The notes beneath the pieces are model-generated. The model was not told where the DNA came from. It searched no databases and saw only the letters and a list, made by a program, of their open reading frames with translations. A program made the translations under genes and the position numbers. A stretch of DNA of 26,351 bases from the NCBI GenBank assembly GCA_027365835.1, contig DAHXLU010000018.1, forward strand, positions 1-26,351, given 5' to 3'. The first letter of the stretch is position 1, and every line of letters starts with the position of its first letter. Source of the stretch: JAJZMA01 sp021850405 (lineage in GTDB: Bacteria > Chloroflexota > Dormibacteria > Aeolococcales > Aeolococcaceae). Of this stretch, positions 15,248 through 23,987 are shown piece after piece.

Positions 15248-16741
15248 CTATTCGGCCACCGCCAGCGGATCGCGGTTCAGCTGGGCGTCCCCCCGCAAGG
15301 CGGCTGCCGCCATTGCCAGGAAGGAAACAATTATGAGGAATATGAGCGAGTAGGTGAGGCCTTCCGCTACCAGGGCATGAGATGCACTCTGGCTGCTGGC
15401 AGCAAGGCCAAATATGAGGCCGGTGAGCGCGAGCCCCATCGCGGTGCCGAGGCCACGGGTCATATTCAGGATTCCGCTTGCCACCCCTGACTGGTTGTGT
15501 GGCGCAGAGCCCATGATGGCGGCGTTGTTGGGAGGGGTGAACATGCCCAGCCCAATGCCAATGATTCCCAGCTCGACAATGATGAGGAGCAGGCTTACGT
15601 GGAGGAGCAGCATGGCAAAGAGGCCCGCTGCAGTGAGCGCCATGCCGCCAACAGTGAGCGGCTCTGGTCCTATCCTGTCGGCCAGGCGGCCCGCAAACGG
15701 AGCAGTCACTCCCAGCAGGATAGGGAGGGAGGCCAGCTCCAGTCCCGTCTGGGCTGGACTCTGGCTCAGGGCACGCTCAAGGTAGAAGGGAGTTACGAAC
15801 AGGACGCCAAACAGCACCAGATAGGAGAGAAGGCCGCTGATGAGTCCGGCAGAGAATTGCAACCGCCGGAAGATCGCGAGCTGGATCAGGGGATGGAGGC
15901 AGCGCTTCTCCCGCAAGAGGAACAAGGGGGTTAGCACAATTGCTGCTGCGAACGCTGCGAGTATGATGGGAGAGAGCCATCCCAGATGGTCGCCTTCTGA
16001 GATGGCGTAGAGGAAGGCTGCGACCGCAGGCACAAAGAGGGCAAGTCCCCACCAGTCAAAGGTCACTTTTTTTGTCAGGTGCACGCTTCTTGGGATGAGG
16101 AACCATCCCAGCGCAGTGCCTACTATGCCTACCGGGACGTTGACGTAGAAGATGAGGCGCCAGCCTCCAAGGCCAATCAGCAGACCCCCTATGGTGGGAC
16201 CCAGCGCCAGGCCCAGCGCCTGGGCCGCTCCCTGCACTCCTATTGCCCTGCCCAGCTTGTCCCTTGGCACGGCGGTGACAATGATTGCAACACTGTTTGC
16301 CTGCAGCATGGCAGCCCCTATTCCCTGCAGCACACGAAAGCCATTTAGATCCAGGAGACTTGGAGCCAGGCCGCACAGGGCAGAGCCGATGATAAAGACG
16401 AGAAACCCGTATGTGTACAGCAGCTTCCGCCCCATCATGTCGGCGACCCTGCCGACTGCAGTAATGAGGGAGACAACCACCAGGAGGTAGGTGAGGCTGA
16501 CCCAGGTCACGTCGCCGACAGTTGCATTGAAACTGTGCTCCAGCGTGGGAAATGCCACCGTAACGATGCTCACATCCAGCTGGTTCATAAATGCACCGAT
16601 GCAGACGGTGGCGACTGCAAACCAGAATGCATTGGGGCGACTGCGGATGGAGGAGGGTCGGGCTGGTTCGGTGAACAGCCGCTTCCATCCCCTTGCGGCT
16701 ATGGTTGCAGCGTCGCCGCTGGCAGGAGGAGCCTGTTGCAT
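15248..16741 (-). CDS. MFS multidrug efflux transporter, DHA2 (EmrB/QacA) family
   Basis: A 497-residue transporter with fourteen predicted membrane segments, full length for the family. TM1 has the DHA2 motif LDVSIVTVAFPTL. The loop between TM2 and TM3 has GRVADMMGRKLL, and motif C of drug:H+ antiporters appears as LGLALGPTIGG in TM5. It should export lipophilic drugs or similar compounds in exchange for protons. The ATG at 16741 has only a weak ribosome site. No TetR/MarR regulator is adjacent, which is somewhat unusual for this class. Downstream is the GT87 gene, 24 bases away. Confidence 0.9.
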   Translation of the reverse strand: MQQAPPASGDAATIAARGWKRLFTEPARPSSIRSRPNAFWFAVATVCIGAFMNQLDVSIVTVAFPTLEHSFNATVGDVTWVSLTYLLVVVSLITAVGRVADMMGRKLLYTYGFLVFIIGSALCGLAPSLLDLNGFRVLQGIGAAMLQANSVAIIVTAVPRDKLGRAIGVQGAAQALGLALGPTIGGLLIGLGGWRLIFYVNVPVGIVGTALGWFLIPRSVHLTKKVTFDWWGLALFVPAVAAFLYAISEGDHLGWLSPIILAAFAAAIVLTPLFLLREKRCLHPLIQLAIFRRLQFSAGLISGLLSYLVLFGVLFVTPFYLERALSQSPAQTGLELASLPILLGVTAPFAGRLADRIGPEPLTVGGMALTAAGLFAMLLLHVSLLLIIVELGIIGIGLGMFTPPNNAAIMGSAPHNQSGVASGILNMTRGLGTAMGLALTGLIFGLAASSQSASHALVAEGLTYSLIFLIIVSFLAMAAAALRGDAQLNRDPLAVAE

Positions 16742-16882
16742 CAGCGGCGCTGTCCAGTGGACCAGGGTAGGGGACGTGCCGGATCTCTCACTAGCTCCCT
16801 ATTGTGCCACTCCCGCTGGTTTCATGGCTTCTGGGCTCCTGTGTCCGGCTACGGGTGACATGTGCCTGTCAGATGTGCAGCC

Positions 16883-17494
16883 TCACGGCACATTGCGGGA
16901 AATGAGTTGCAACTTCCCTATCCAGCTGCTGTTCAGCCATGTCAGGAATCGCTCCATGGGAGAGAGCAGGAATGAAAGCAGCAGGACGGAGATGACACTT
17001 CCAAGTGCGAACCCGACAATCACGTCGGTTGGATAATGGACTGCGACATAAACCCGTGCAAATGAGAGAAATACCGCGATCACCAGTGTGGCGATGGCAA
17101 CTTTCCGGTTGATCCAGAAGAGTCCGATCGCAATTGCCGCTGCGATGGTGGCGTGGTCACTGGGAAAAGAGCTGTCGGCCGCATGGTGCAGCACCACCAG
17201 GACGTGCGGGATAGCCACAAAAGGGCGTGGACGATAGATGGCCTTGCTGATGAAGTGGCTTGCCAGAAAGGCCAGGATCGAGGAAATGCCGGTGAGCAGT
17301 GCTGCGGAGGATAGGTGGACCGCATCCTTGCTGGAGCGGTTGACCCACCAGGTCAGCAGCAGTATCGCTGCGATGAGGACTAGTCCTCCCCACAGCGCAA
17401 AGGCAGCCATGAACGCATGGGCCCAGGGGGTTGCACGGGCAAAGTTGTTGATGGAGAGGAACAGTTGTTTGTCCCACGCGAGTATCTGGTTCAT
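16883..17494 (-). CDS. PAP2-family phosphatase (undecaprenyl-diphosphatase-like)
   Basis: A 203-residue membrane phosphatase. The three lipid-phosphatase motifs are present: a K84...RPRPF block, PSDH at residues 111-114, and R147-x5-H153-x3-D157 (ARVYVAVHYPTD). Five or six membrane helices fit BcrC/YbjG-type enzymes that dephosphorylate undecaprenyl diphosphate on the outer face of the membrane. The ATG at 17494 follows GGAGGAG by 11 bases. A longer reading from 17680 adds a charged, unlikely leader and was set aside. It lies upstream of the MFS and GT87 genes on the same strand; recycling of the lipid carrier would match the GT87 partner, but the 141-base gap leaves co-transcription open. 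Confidence 0.87.
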   Translation of the reverse strand: MNQILAWDKQLFLSINNFARATPWAHAFMAAFALWGGLVLIAAILLLTWWVNRSSKDAVHLSSAALLTGISSILAFLASHFISKAIYRPRPFVAIPHVLVVLHHAADSSFPSDHATIAAAIAIGLFWINRKVAIATLVIAVFLSFARVYVAVHYPTDVIVGFALGSVISVLLLSFLLSPMERFLTWLNSSWIGKLQLISRNVP

Positions 17495-17792
17495 GCTGGC
17501 AGTGTCTCCTCCGTCTGTTCTGTTCTCTGGTTGCCTTTTAGCAACATCTGGCTGTCTGCGTTGGGCCTGTGGCTCAGCTGTCCTGTACCCGGTGCAGCTG
17601 CGGGCCGGCCCCACAGGCAGATGAAACGGTTTGGCTACCCGGGACAGTTTCGCACACGTACTGTCGCAGGGCGGCTTCATCGTGTTGCGCTGTGCCGCAA
17701 AGAGGCATTCCTCCAGGCGGGAACCAGCGTAAAAGCCCTGGCATAATCCAGCCGGAATGGTCCTCCCGGGAACACCGCGATACTATGGTGGT
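17495..17792. other. Divergent promoter region, PAP2 / serine acetyltransferase
   Basis: About 300 bases between divergent starts. It contains a small hairpin, GTTGC-CTTTTA-GCAAC (17530-17545). CATAAT at 17742-17747 and TACTAT at 17781-17786 are possible -10 boxes for the acetyltransferase. No T-box or SAM-riboswitch core was recognised. Confidence 0.35.
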
Positions 17793-18713
17793 ATGAGTAC
17801 ACCGCCAGTTGAGGAGTCCTCGCAACAGGTTGACACTGCCGCAGGGTTATCTGGGGGGGCAAGGGATGAGCAGGCAGGGGCAGGGATAGACCCCGGCTTT
17901 CTTGCGCGCGTGCTGGCAGACCGGGGTGGCCGCTCGCTCCTGCCGGTTCCATCTCAGGCAGCGCAGTTCCTTGATGACGCAATGGGGGCTCTTTTTCTGC
18001 CCTGTTCAACCCATGGTGACGATAGCCTCTTAGCTACCTCCAGGCGGCTCCTGCAGCTGCGCAAGGAGCTGGGTCAGCTGTTGGGATTCATGTGCCATGC
18101 AGGTGATGTGGGTTCTCTCGTGGATGGTTTTATGCGGGCTTTGCCTGGGATTTATGACGCGCTTCTCTGCGATGCCACGGCGATCCTTGATGGAGATCCG
18201 GCAGCGGAGAGTCTGGATGAAGTGATTACCAGCTATCCAGGGTTTTTTGCTATCGCTGCCCACCGGCTCGCACACGAGCTGCACCAGGCAAAGGTGCCGC
18301 TTCTGCCCCGCATGCTGTCTGAGGCAGCGCACCAGAAGACCGGGATTGATATCCATCCTGGGGCGAGTATAGGAAATTGCCTTTGCATTGACCACGGAAC
18401 CGGAGTGGTGATAGGTGAGACAGCAGTGGTTGGCGACAACGTAAAGATCTACCAGGGTGTGACACTGGGGGCTGCCAGTGTCAGCAAGGAGGCACGGGGA
18501 AAGAAGCGGCATCCCACCGTGGAGGACAGGGTTGTCCTGTACGCCCATGCCACAGTGCTTGGAGGAGATACTGTGATAGGGCATGACACTGTGATTGGGG
18601 GAAACGTCTGGGTCACCTCCAGTGTGCCTCCCAATTCTTATGTGTACCATTCGCCGCAGGTACGGGTCCGGACAGTGTCAGATCTGGTGTCGCCTTCTGA
18701 TTACTCGATCTGA
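17793..18713 (+). CDS. cysE: Serine O-acetyltransferase (EpsC/CysE type)
   Basis: A 306-residue enzyme making O-acetylserine from serine and acetyl-CoA, the first step of cysteine synthesis. The N-terminal half is helical. From about residue 184 a left-handed beta helix is built of hexapeptides (IGETAVVGDNVKIYQGVTLG and so on). Catalytic Asp and His of the family correspond to D186 (GIDIHPGA) and H201 (IDHGTG). The plasmid-like long helical domain is of the EpsC kind. I chose ATG 17793; GGTGGT upstream is a weak ribosome site, and TACTAT at 17781-17786 would put transcription start close to the ATG. ATG 17757 is possible. The cysteine synthase gene follows on the same strand. Confidence 0.93.
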   Translation: MSTPPVEESSQQVDTAAGLSGGARDEQAGAGIDPGFLARVLADRGGRSLLPVPSQAAQFLDDAMGALFLPCSTHGDDSLLATSRRLLQLRKELGQLLGFMCHAGDVGSLVDGFMRALPGIYDALLCDATAILDGDPAAESLDEVITSYPGFFAIAAHRLAHELHQAKVPLLPRMLSEAAHQKTGIDIHPGASIGNCLCIDHGTGVVIGETAVVGDNVKIYQGVTLGAASVSKEARGKKRHPTVEDRVVLYAHATVLGGDTVIGHDTVIGGNVWVTSSVPPNSYVYHSPQVRVRTVSDLVSPSDYSI

Positions 18714-18908
18714 TCAGGTGGCAATCTGCTCATGGCCCTCATCCCTGTGCCCAGGGGCCAATGATTTCTGGTTTTCTGCAGCCAGGAAGTGGTGATACAT
18801 GGGTAGTGCGGCTGGTCCGGCAAGGCGTGAGACAATGCAGGCAAGGGGACAAGTCTATTGCGAAAGAATGAGCCGGAGACAGCTTCGGAGAAGCAGGTCA
18901 GGAGAAGA

Positions 18909-19829
18909 ATGAGAAGCGAAAATATACTGGGCACCATAGGAGACACCCCTCACGTGCGGATGAACCGGCTGTTTGACCGGCGTGTTGAGGTGTGGGTCAA
19001 GCAGGAGCGTGTAAATCCTGGAGGCAGCATCAAGGACCGGGCTGCGCTTTCAATGGTGGAAGCAGCAGAAGCTGACGGATTGCTGCAACCAGGCACAGTC
19101 GTTATTGAGCCCACCTCTGGCAACACCGGGATAGGGCTGGCGATTGTGTGTGCGGTCAAGGGTTACCAGCTGATTCTTACCATGCCTGAGTCAATGTCGC
19201 TGGAGCGGCGGGCGCTCCTTGGAGCCTATGGGGCCAAACTGGAACTGACTCCAAAAGAGCTGGGCATGAACGGTGCGATTGCCCGCGCCCGGGAGCTGGT
19301 GGCGGAGACAGAAGGGGCGTGGATGCCGATGCAGTTTGAGAATCCTGCCAACGTGGATATTCACCGCAGGACGACTGCGGCTGAGATCCAGCGGGACTTT
19401 CCGGAAGGACTGGACTATCTGGTGAGTGGTGTTGGTACCGGTGGCCACCTGACCGGCTGCGCTGATGTTCTAAAGCCGCTCTGGCCAAAGCTTCGGGTAT
19501 ATGCTGTGGAGCCGACCCTCTCTCCTGTGCTTTCTGGCGGCCAGCCGTCTCCGCATGCCATCCAGGGGATTGGTGCCGGATTTATTCCGTCAATCATGCG
19601 TACAGAGCTTCTGGATGGTGTCCTGCAGGTTACGGCTGAAGACGCTATGGAGTATTCCCGTCGCTGTGCAAGGGAGGAAGGGGTGCTGGTCGGGATCTCC
19701 TCGGGTGCCTCGCTGGCTGCGGTGGCCGCGCTGCTGCCGCAGGTGCAGGCTGGCGCCCGGATTCTGACGTTCAACTACGATACCGGGGAGCGCTACCTGT
19801 CGGTTGGTGCCCTATTCCCTCCTGCCTGA
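18909..19829 (+). CDS. cysK: Cysteine synthase (O-acetylserine sulfhydrylase)
   Basis: A 306-residue PLP enzyme converting O-acetylserine and sulfide to cysteine, the partner step of the upstream acetyltransferase. The PLP lysine is K42 in NPGGSIKDR; the substrate loop is TSGNTG (69-74); GVGTGGHLTG binds the phosphate; GISSGAS comes near the end. Normal length. ATG 18909 has AGGAG just upstream; a TTG at 18858 would add 17 charged residues without need. The 195 bases before it could carry a separate promoter. The short C-terminus, ending shortly after the FNYDTGERYLS block, is of the usual CysK/CysM form; CysM or a cystathionine beta-synthase-like role cannot be excluded. Confidence 0.93.
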   Translation: MRSENILGTIGDTPHVRMNRLFDRRVEVWVKQERVNPGGSIKDRAALSMVEAAEADGLLQPGTVVIEPTSGNTGIGLAIVCAVKGYQLILTMPESMSLERRALLGAYGAKLELTPKELGMNGAIARARELVAETEGAWMPMQFENPANVDIHRRTTAAEIQRDFPEGLDYLVSGVGTGGHLTGCADVLKPLWPKLRVYAVEPTLSPVLSGGQPSPHAIQGIGAGFIPSIMRTELLDGVLQVTAEDAMEYSRRCAREEGVLVGISSGASLAAVAALLPQVQAGARILTFNYDTGERYLSVGALFPPA

Positions 19830-19997
19830 GGCGAGCCCCTGGGAGCATGGATTTTCCTCAAGCTTTCAGCAGTGCCCCCACAGGTCTGCCCCATCGTCCG
19901 TGCACTGTCTTTCTGGACAGGCTACTATCACACATACACTCCGCATGGAGGGAGCATCTGCCGGCCCTACAGGGCTGGTCTGTCAGGAGAGTAGAGA

Positions 19998-21446
19998 GTG
20001 AATGATTCCGGTCCGCGTCGCACCAGACAGAAGGGCGCGGCAAGGCCGAGCGGTATCCCGCAGGCCCTTATTGACTTTATGCAGCAGGGCTGGGCACAGC
20101 AGGAGCAGCTCAACGAACCAGAGCATGAGGCTGCGCGCAACTTTGCCAGCCGCAGGGCGCGGGTAGGGCGCCGGTTTCCGGGAAAGACGCTCGTCATCCC
20201 TACTGGGACGCTCAAGGTGCGAGCCAATGATTGTGACTACCGCTTCCGGCCCGGAAGTGACTTCTTCTGGCTGACGGGAAGCGGGGATCCAGATGGCGTT
20301 CTGGTGCTGCGCCCGACCCGCACCGGACATACCGCGACCATGTACGTTATGCCGCGCAGCGACCGCAGCAGTGAGCGTTTTTTTACCGATACCCATTATG
20401 GAGAGCTGTGGGTAGGTGCCAGGCGGGGATTACTTGAGAATGCCCACCGCTACCACATCAAGACTGCACCGCTCACCGCGCTCAAAGCAGACCTGGCCCA
20501 GGCCGCTGCCGGCAGTGTGGTCATGGTCAGGGGGATTGACCCGGCAGTGGAAGCGCTGGTTCCCCCGTCTGCTGCTGACGCAGAGCTTGCCCGCTGCATT
20601 GGAGAGTTTCGGCTGGTCAAGGACGCGTTCGAAATCTCCATGCTGGAGAAGGCCATTGCCAGCACGGTAAAGGGTTTTGAGGATGTGGTACGGGCACTCC
20701 CCGCTGCGGTTCGCAAGGGCGAGCGGTACGTGGAGGGTGTCTTCAATCTTCGTGCCCGGGTAGAGGGCAATGACGTTGGCTATGACACTATTGCTGCGGC
20801 AGGTGCGCACGCCACAACCCTGCACTGGACGAGAAATGATGGCCCGGTGCGTCGGCGCGAACTTTTACTTCTGGATGCTGGCGTGGAGAGTACAGAGCTC
20901 TACACTGCTGATGTCACGCGCACTATCCCGGTCTCGGGAAAGTTCAGCCCTGCCCAGCGCGAAGTGTATGAGCTGGTGCTTGCAGCCCAGCAGGCAGGAA
21001 TTGCAGCGGTAAAGCCAGGTGTTCCCTTCAGGGCGCCGCATGACGCTGCTGTGGCTGTTCTGGTAGAAGGGCTGCAACGGATGGGGATTCTACCTGATCC
21101 GGCGGCTGCACTTGACCCGGCCAACATGTTCTGGCGCCGCTATATGCCGCATGGCACCAGCCACATGCTGGGGCTGGATGTCCATGACTGCGCCAACGCC
21201 AGGAATGAGGCGTATGTTGGTCCCCTTCGGCCGGGCTATGTGCTGACGGTGGAGCCCGGCCTCTACTTCAAGCCAGACGATCTCACCGTGCCGGCAAAGT
21301 ACCGTGGAATAGGCATCCGGATTGAGGATGACGTGCTTGTCACCCCAACTGGGAACCGGGTCCTTTCCGCAGCCCTGCCAACAAGCCCAGCCGACATTGA
21401 AAAGTGGATGGGCAAGCTCTCCCGCAGGGCGCACACCCTTTCCTGA
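19998..21446 (+). CDS. pepP: Xaa-Pro aminopeptidase (M24B)
   Basis: A 482-residue metallopeptidase that removes an N-terminal residue before proline. The creatinase-type N-terminal domain (about 40-200) is followed by the pita-bread catalytic domain. The five metal ligands of the family can be placed: D293 (LLDAGVES), D305 (YTADVTRTI), H389 (HGTSHMLGLDVHD), E419 (TVEPGLYF) and E443 (IRIEDDVLV). GTG 19998 follows GGAGAG. Cytoplasmic, no signal peptide. Same strand as the cysteine genes, 168 bases after cysK, and possibly in one transcript with the deacetylase gene that follows. Confidence 0.92.
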   Translation: MNDSGPRRTRQKGAARPSGIPQALIDFMQQGWAQQEQLNEPEHEAARNFASRRARVGRRFPGKTLVIPTGTLKVRANDCDYRFRPGSDFFWLTGSGDPDGVLVLRPTRTGHTATMYVMPRSDRSSERFFTDTHYGELWVGARRGLLENAHRYHIKTAPLTALKADLAQAAAGSVVMVRGIDPAVEALVPPSAADAELARCIGEFRLVKDAFEISMLEKAIASTVKGFEDVVRALPAAVRKGERYVEGVFNLRARVEGNDVGYDTIAAAGAHATTLHWTRNDGPVRRRELLLLDAGVESTELYTADVTRTIPVSGKFSPAQREVYELVLAAQQAGIAAVKPGVPFRAPHDAAVAVLVEGLQRMGILPDPAAALDPANMFWRRYMPHGTSHMLGLDVHDCANARNEAYVGPLRPGYVLTVEPGLYFKPDDLTVPAKYRGIGIRIEDDVLVTPTGNRVLSAALPTSPADIEKWMGKLSRRAHTLS

Positions 21447-21582
21447 GTAATGCGAACTGAAATAGCCCCGGTCCGGGCCAGGGCTGGCAAGGCCAGTGAA
21501 GCAAAATGGGAAAGCAGTACGCCCCCCGGTGCGCGGTATCCTGCCCCCAGCAAAAGAATCTGGCCATACGTAGGAGCACTTA

Positions 21583-22434
21583 ATGGCGAGTAGGAGTAAT
21601 GGACAACGCACCCTGATGGCGGTGCATGCACATCCTGATGACGAGTCATCCAGCACCGGGGGCATACTGGCCCGGTACAGCGCTGCTGGCGTCCGTACCG
21701 TTGTGGTTACCTGCACCAACGGTGAGTATGGCGATGCGCCGCAGGGTTTAAAGCCAGGGCAGGATGGCCATGATCCGCAGCAGGTGGCTGCCTTACGGCT
21801 CTCGGAGTTGCAAAGGGCGGTTGAGGTACTTGGTGTTTCCCACCACCACCTCCTTGGCTACCACGATTCCGGCATGCCCGACTGGCCATACCGGGAGCGC
21901 CCTGAGGCGTTTTGCAATGTCCCGGTCTCCATTGTGGCTGGGCAGCTTGTGGAGTTGATGGAGCAGTACCAGCCGGATGTGGTTGTAACCTATGACCAGG
22001 AAGGTGGGTACCTTCATCCCGACCATCTGCACGCAGCGGCTTGCACACTTGAGGCAGTCAGGCTCTGCGGCATTCCGCAGAGGGTGTACCTCACCGCCCA
22101 TCGGGTGTCGGACTGGCGCAACCTCTTTTCGGCGCTGACGGCGGCTGGGGTGGCTGCTCCAGACACCTCCGACTGGGATGCAGGAGCGATGGCTCGCATG
22201 GAGGAAGCCGAGCGCCGCATCACAGCCGGCATCGATGTGACCAGTGTGCTGCATCTAAAGCGCAAGGCACTTGCATGCCATGCCAGCCAGCTGGACGACA
22301 GCTGGATGAGTGCCATACCGGATGAGATTGCTGCAACCAGCTTTGGCAAGGAGTACTTTATCGAGGTTGGAGCCGAGCCCTCCAGCACCCTGGCAGAAGA
22401 CCTGTTTGGAGGGCTCCAGGTCGCAGCAGTCTGA
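21583..22434 (+). CDS. PIG-L family deacetylase (LmbE/MshB/Mca-like)
   Basis: A 283-residue zinc-dependent N-acetyl-sugar deacetylase or amidase. The first zinc motif is HAHPDDE (residues 15-21), the second HPDH in GGYLHPDHLHAA, with TNGEYGD between. Size and the C-terminal KRKALACHASQ block resemble mycothiol-conjugate amidases and MshB. Closeness to cysteine synthesis would suit a thiol role (MshB acts in mycothiol, BshB in bacillithiol), but no other thiol cofactor gene is in view, so the substrate is open. The ATG follows TAGGAG by 7 bases. Last gene of the conserved block before the accessory island. Confidence 0.88.
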   Translation: MASRSNGQRTLMAVHAHPDDESSSTGGILARYSAAGVRTVVVTCTNGEYGDAPQGLKPGQDGHDPQQVAALRLSELQRAVEVLGVSHHHLLGYHDSGMPDWPYRERPEAFCNVPVSIVAGQLVELMEQYQPDVVVTYDQEGGYLHPDHLHAAACTLEAVRLCGIPQRVYLTAHRVSDWRNLFSALTAAGVAAPDTSDWDAGAMARMEEAERRITAGIDVTSVLHLKRKALACHASQLDDSWMSAIPDEIAATSFGKEYFIEVGAEPSSTLAEDLFGGLQVAAV

Positions 22435-22786
22435 CTGGTTCCTGGCCCCCGGCCTGACCTTCTGTTAGACGGTGCAGAAACAGCAGAGCCCCTGGATCCG
22501 CCGGATAGCTGGTCAGCGGCGTAATGCAGTACACGAGCGATAGCCTCCCGTGGCCGTCTGAGGATTCAAACAAAGAACTGCCAGGCGGTGTAGCAGTTGG
22601 GTGCAGGTTGGCTGCGGCAGGATTGAGGAGCCTTGCGGGACAGGTTTTTCAGGGCCGTGGTCATGGGCATTGGCCCTGATGCCGGTGGGCCGGCCGCAGC
22701 TGTGGCAGGGTCCCCAAGTGGCGAGAGCTTCGACAGTGTTCTGCTGGTTTCAAAGATTGCACAGTAACCTTTCATAAGGAGAATCC
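22435..22786. other. Interval before the Fic remnant
   Basis: 352 bases with no established gene. One short plus-strand ORF, 22663-22767 (34 codons, or 44 from TTG 22633), ends SFDSVLLVSKIAQ and stops 19 bases before the Fic start. It has AGGG 8 bases upstream of its ATG. It may be a leader peptide, a remnant of an antitoxin, or chance. No other structure is evident. Confidence 0.3.
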
Positions 22787-23220
22787 ATGTCAAAGGTTAT
22801 TTGTGGGCGCTGGGACAGCGGCCACAATGGCCAGAGCAGGAAGGGCTGTCGTTCCTGCGAGTACGAAGCATACGTTCCCGACCCCCTGGCGGGAGGGATA
22901 TTTCCTCTGGACGGTGCTGTTGCCACTTCCGGCGGCAGAGGCTGAAGTATCTATCTCCTGGCTGGGGCTTTAAGCCTCCTCGCTCCCCAGCAGCCAGACG
23001 CTGACCCGCATCCTTCTCCAGGCTGAGGCAGTAGCCTCATCTCGGATTTAGGGTCTGGAGGTCGGCGCATGGCGGCTCCTCTATGCTGGGACAGGACGAA
23101 GGCTGGAGGGTGCCCGTTCTCTTGTCACGGCTTTCGAGGTGCAGCCGAACATTGGGGCCCAGGCCCTCTGTGTCGACCAGATCGCAACTGGCGACCAGCT
23201 TTCTTCGATCCTGTCCTGGG
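22787..23220 (+). pseudogene. Decayed Fic-family protein gene, N-terminal region only
   Basis: Begins with a perfect AAGGAG site and ATG 22787. The first 52 codons read MSKVICGRWDSGHNGQSRKG, then CRSCEYEAYVPDPLAG, typical of the start of actinobacterial-type Fic proteins, and stop at 22943-22945. In the next frame homology continues: PAAEAEVSISWLGL, a TAA stop (22971-22973), LTRILLQAEAVASSRI, a TAG stop (23049-23051), GLEVGAWRLL, and later NIGAQALCVDQIATGDQLS to about 23220. Thus there is one frameshift and two nonsense codons. The catalytic HxFx(D/E)GNGR block is not found downstream. Fic proteins AMPylate target proteins; this one is dead. The resemblance is by eye, strong in the SSRI*GLEVG region. 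Confidence 0.75.
22955..23039 (+). repeat. Two inverted repeats inside the Fic remnant
   Basis: CTGGCTGGGG near 22957 pairs with CCCCAGCAGCCAG ending near 22997, with a small bulge, enclosing GGCTT-T-AAGCC. A second hairpin, TGAGGC-AGTA-GCCTCA, lies at 23024-23039. As they lie in decayed coding sequence they may be incidental. Confidence 0.35.
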
Positions 23221-23256
23221 GGTTCACTGACGCTGTTCCAGGAGACAGGTCTGGCG

Positions 23257-23896
23257 CTACTCCAGGCCCCCGCGTTCCAGACCATCGAGCCAGCGTACCA
23301 GCGGGATGAGAAGGCGAACCTTGCCTTCAACTGTTACAAACAGAGTGCTTCCGAGAAGGCCCTTGTGCTCCGTGATCCTGGGACGGGGAAGTCCGGCAAT
23401 GAAACAATAGCGCTCCAGTTCTCGCCTGATCTGCCCTCTGACGAGAATCCCGGCTTCAACGGGAAAGCGCAACTCACAGTCCCGCTCTGGATCGGTGGAG
23501 CGGAACTGGCGTAGGAGCTCGGCAAAACTCTGCACACTCCTGAGTGTGGGGGAGCAGCACAGACACAACACGGACAAACTGGCAACAAATGGCAGTTGTT
23601 TGTAATTGAACAGCGACGATGTCCTTCCCGCTTCCAGCAGGATCAGCCAGTGGGTGAAGGTCTCTATACCACGGGCCGACTGCCAGAGCAGGTCTCGGGG
23701 TGGTTCATGTTTTGCAAAACACCCTGGAGATCACCTGTTCGAACGCTGCCACGGGGGTAGCGCTTCTATACCATGGCTGGCCATATGGCCACCAGCCTTT
23801 GATGGGCAGAAAGACATGCTTTACCCCACGCGCCATGTCCAGAATCTCTCCCGGAGTACCTGCTTGCAGCTTTGCCCGTCGCAGCAGTCGGATACT
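23257..23896 (-). pseudogene. Unrecognised gene in two overlapping frames (probable frameshift)
   Basis: Two protein-like reading frames join head to tail. The first is open from 23896 to a stop at 23705 and includes LQAGTPGEILDMARGVKHVF and LPIKGWWPYGQPWYRS; its ATG 23836 has GGGAG upstream. The second is open from 23730 to the stop at 23257 and includes EPPRDLLWQSARGIETFTHW, ELLRQFRSTDPERD and PLVRWLDGLERGGLE. They overlap for 26 bases around TTTTGCAAAAC. No start codon of the standard kind exists in the second frame before TTG 23577. One gene of about 210 codons broken by a single indel is the simplest view; two small genes or programmed frameshifting are alternatives. No family recognised. 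Confidence 0.4.
23533..23548. repeat. 16-base inverted repeat
   Basis: CACACTC-CT-GAGTGTG, two perfect 7-base arms with two central bases, inside the minus-strand unrecognised gene near its later possible starts (GTG 23541). It could be an operator if translation starts after it, or chance. Confidence 0.3.
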
Positions 23897-23987
23897 TCAC
23901 ACCGCCTGCTGGGATGGTGCTGGGTCTTACCGGCCCCAGCACGCACAAGTGGCAGGTGTCCTGCTTTCTTCCGCTCCCGGGTTCTCT

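Noticed and set aside
17495..17680. 62-residue N-terminal extension of the PAP2 protein
   Set aside because: The family starts near the first helix, and the ribosome site favours ATG 17494.
17757..17792. T-box-like ACCGCG in front of the serine acetyltransferase
   Set aside because: The conserved T-box core and antiterminator/terminator hairpins are absent.
22566..22793. 75-codon minus-strand ORF facing the Fic remnant
   Set aside because: TTG start without a ribosome site, lying across the Fic translation signals; no protein-like character.
23083..23514. 143-codon plus-strand ORF
   Set aside because: Lies in a different frame from the Fic remnant and antisense to the better minus-strand frame; sequence is not protein-like at its start.
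23725..23765. tRNA-like TTCGAAC in the island
   Set aside because: No acceptor or anticodon stem around it.
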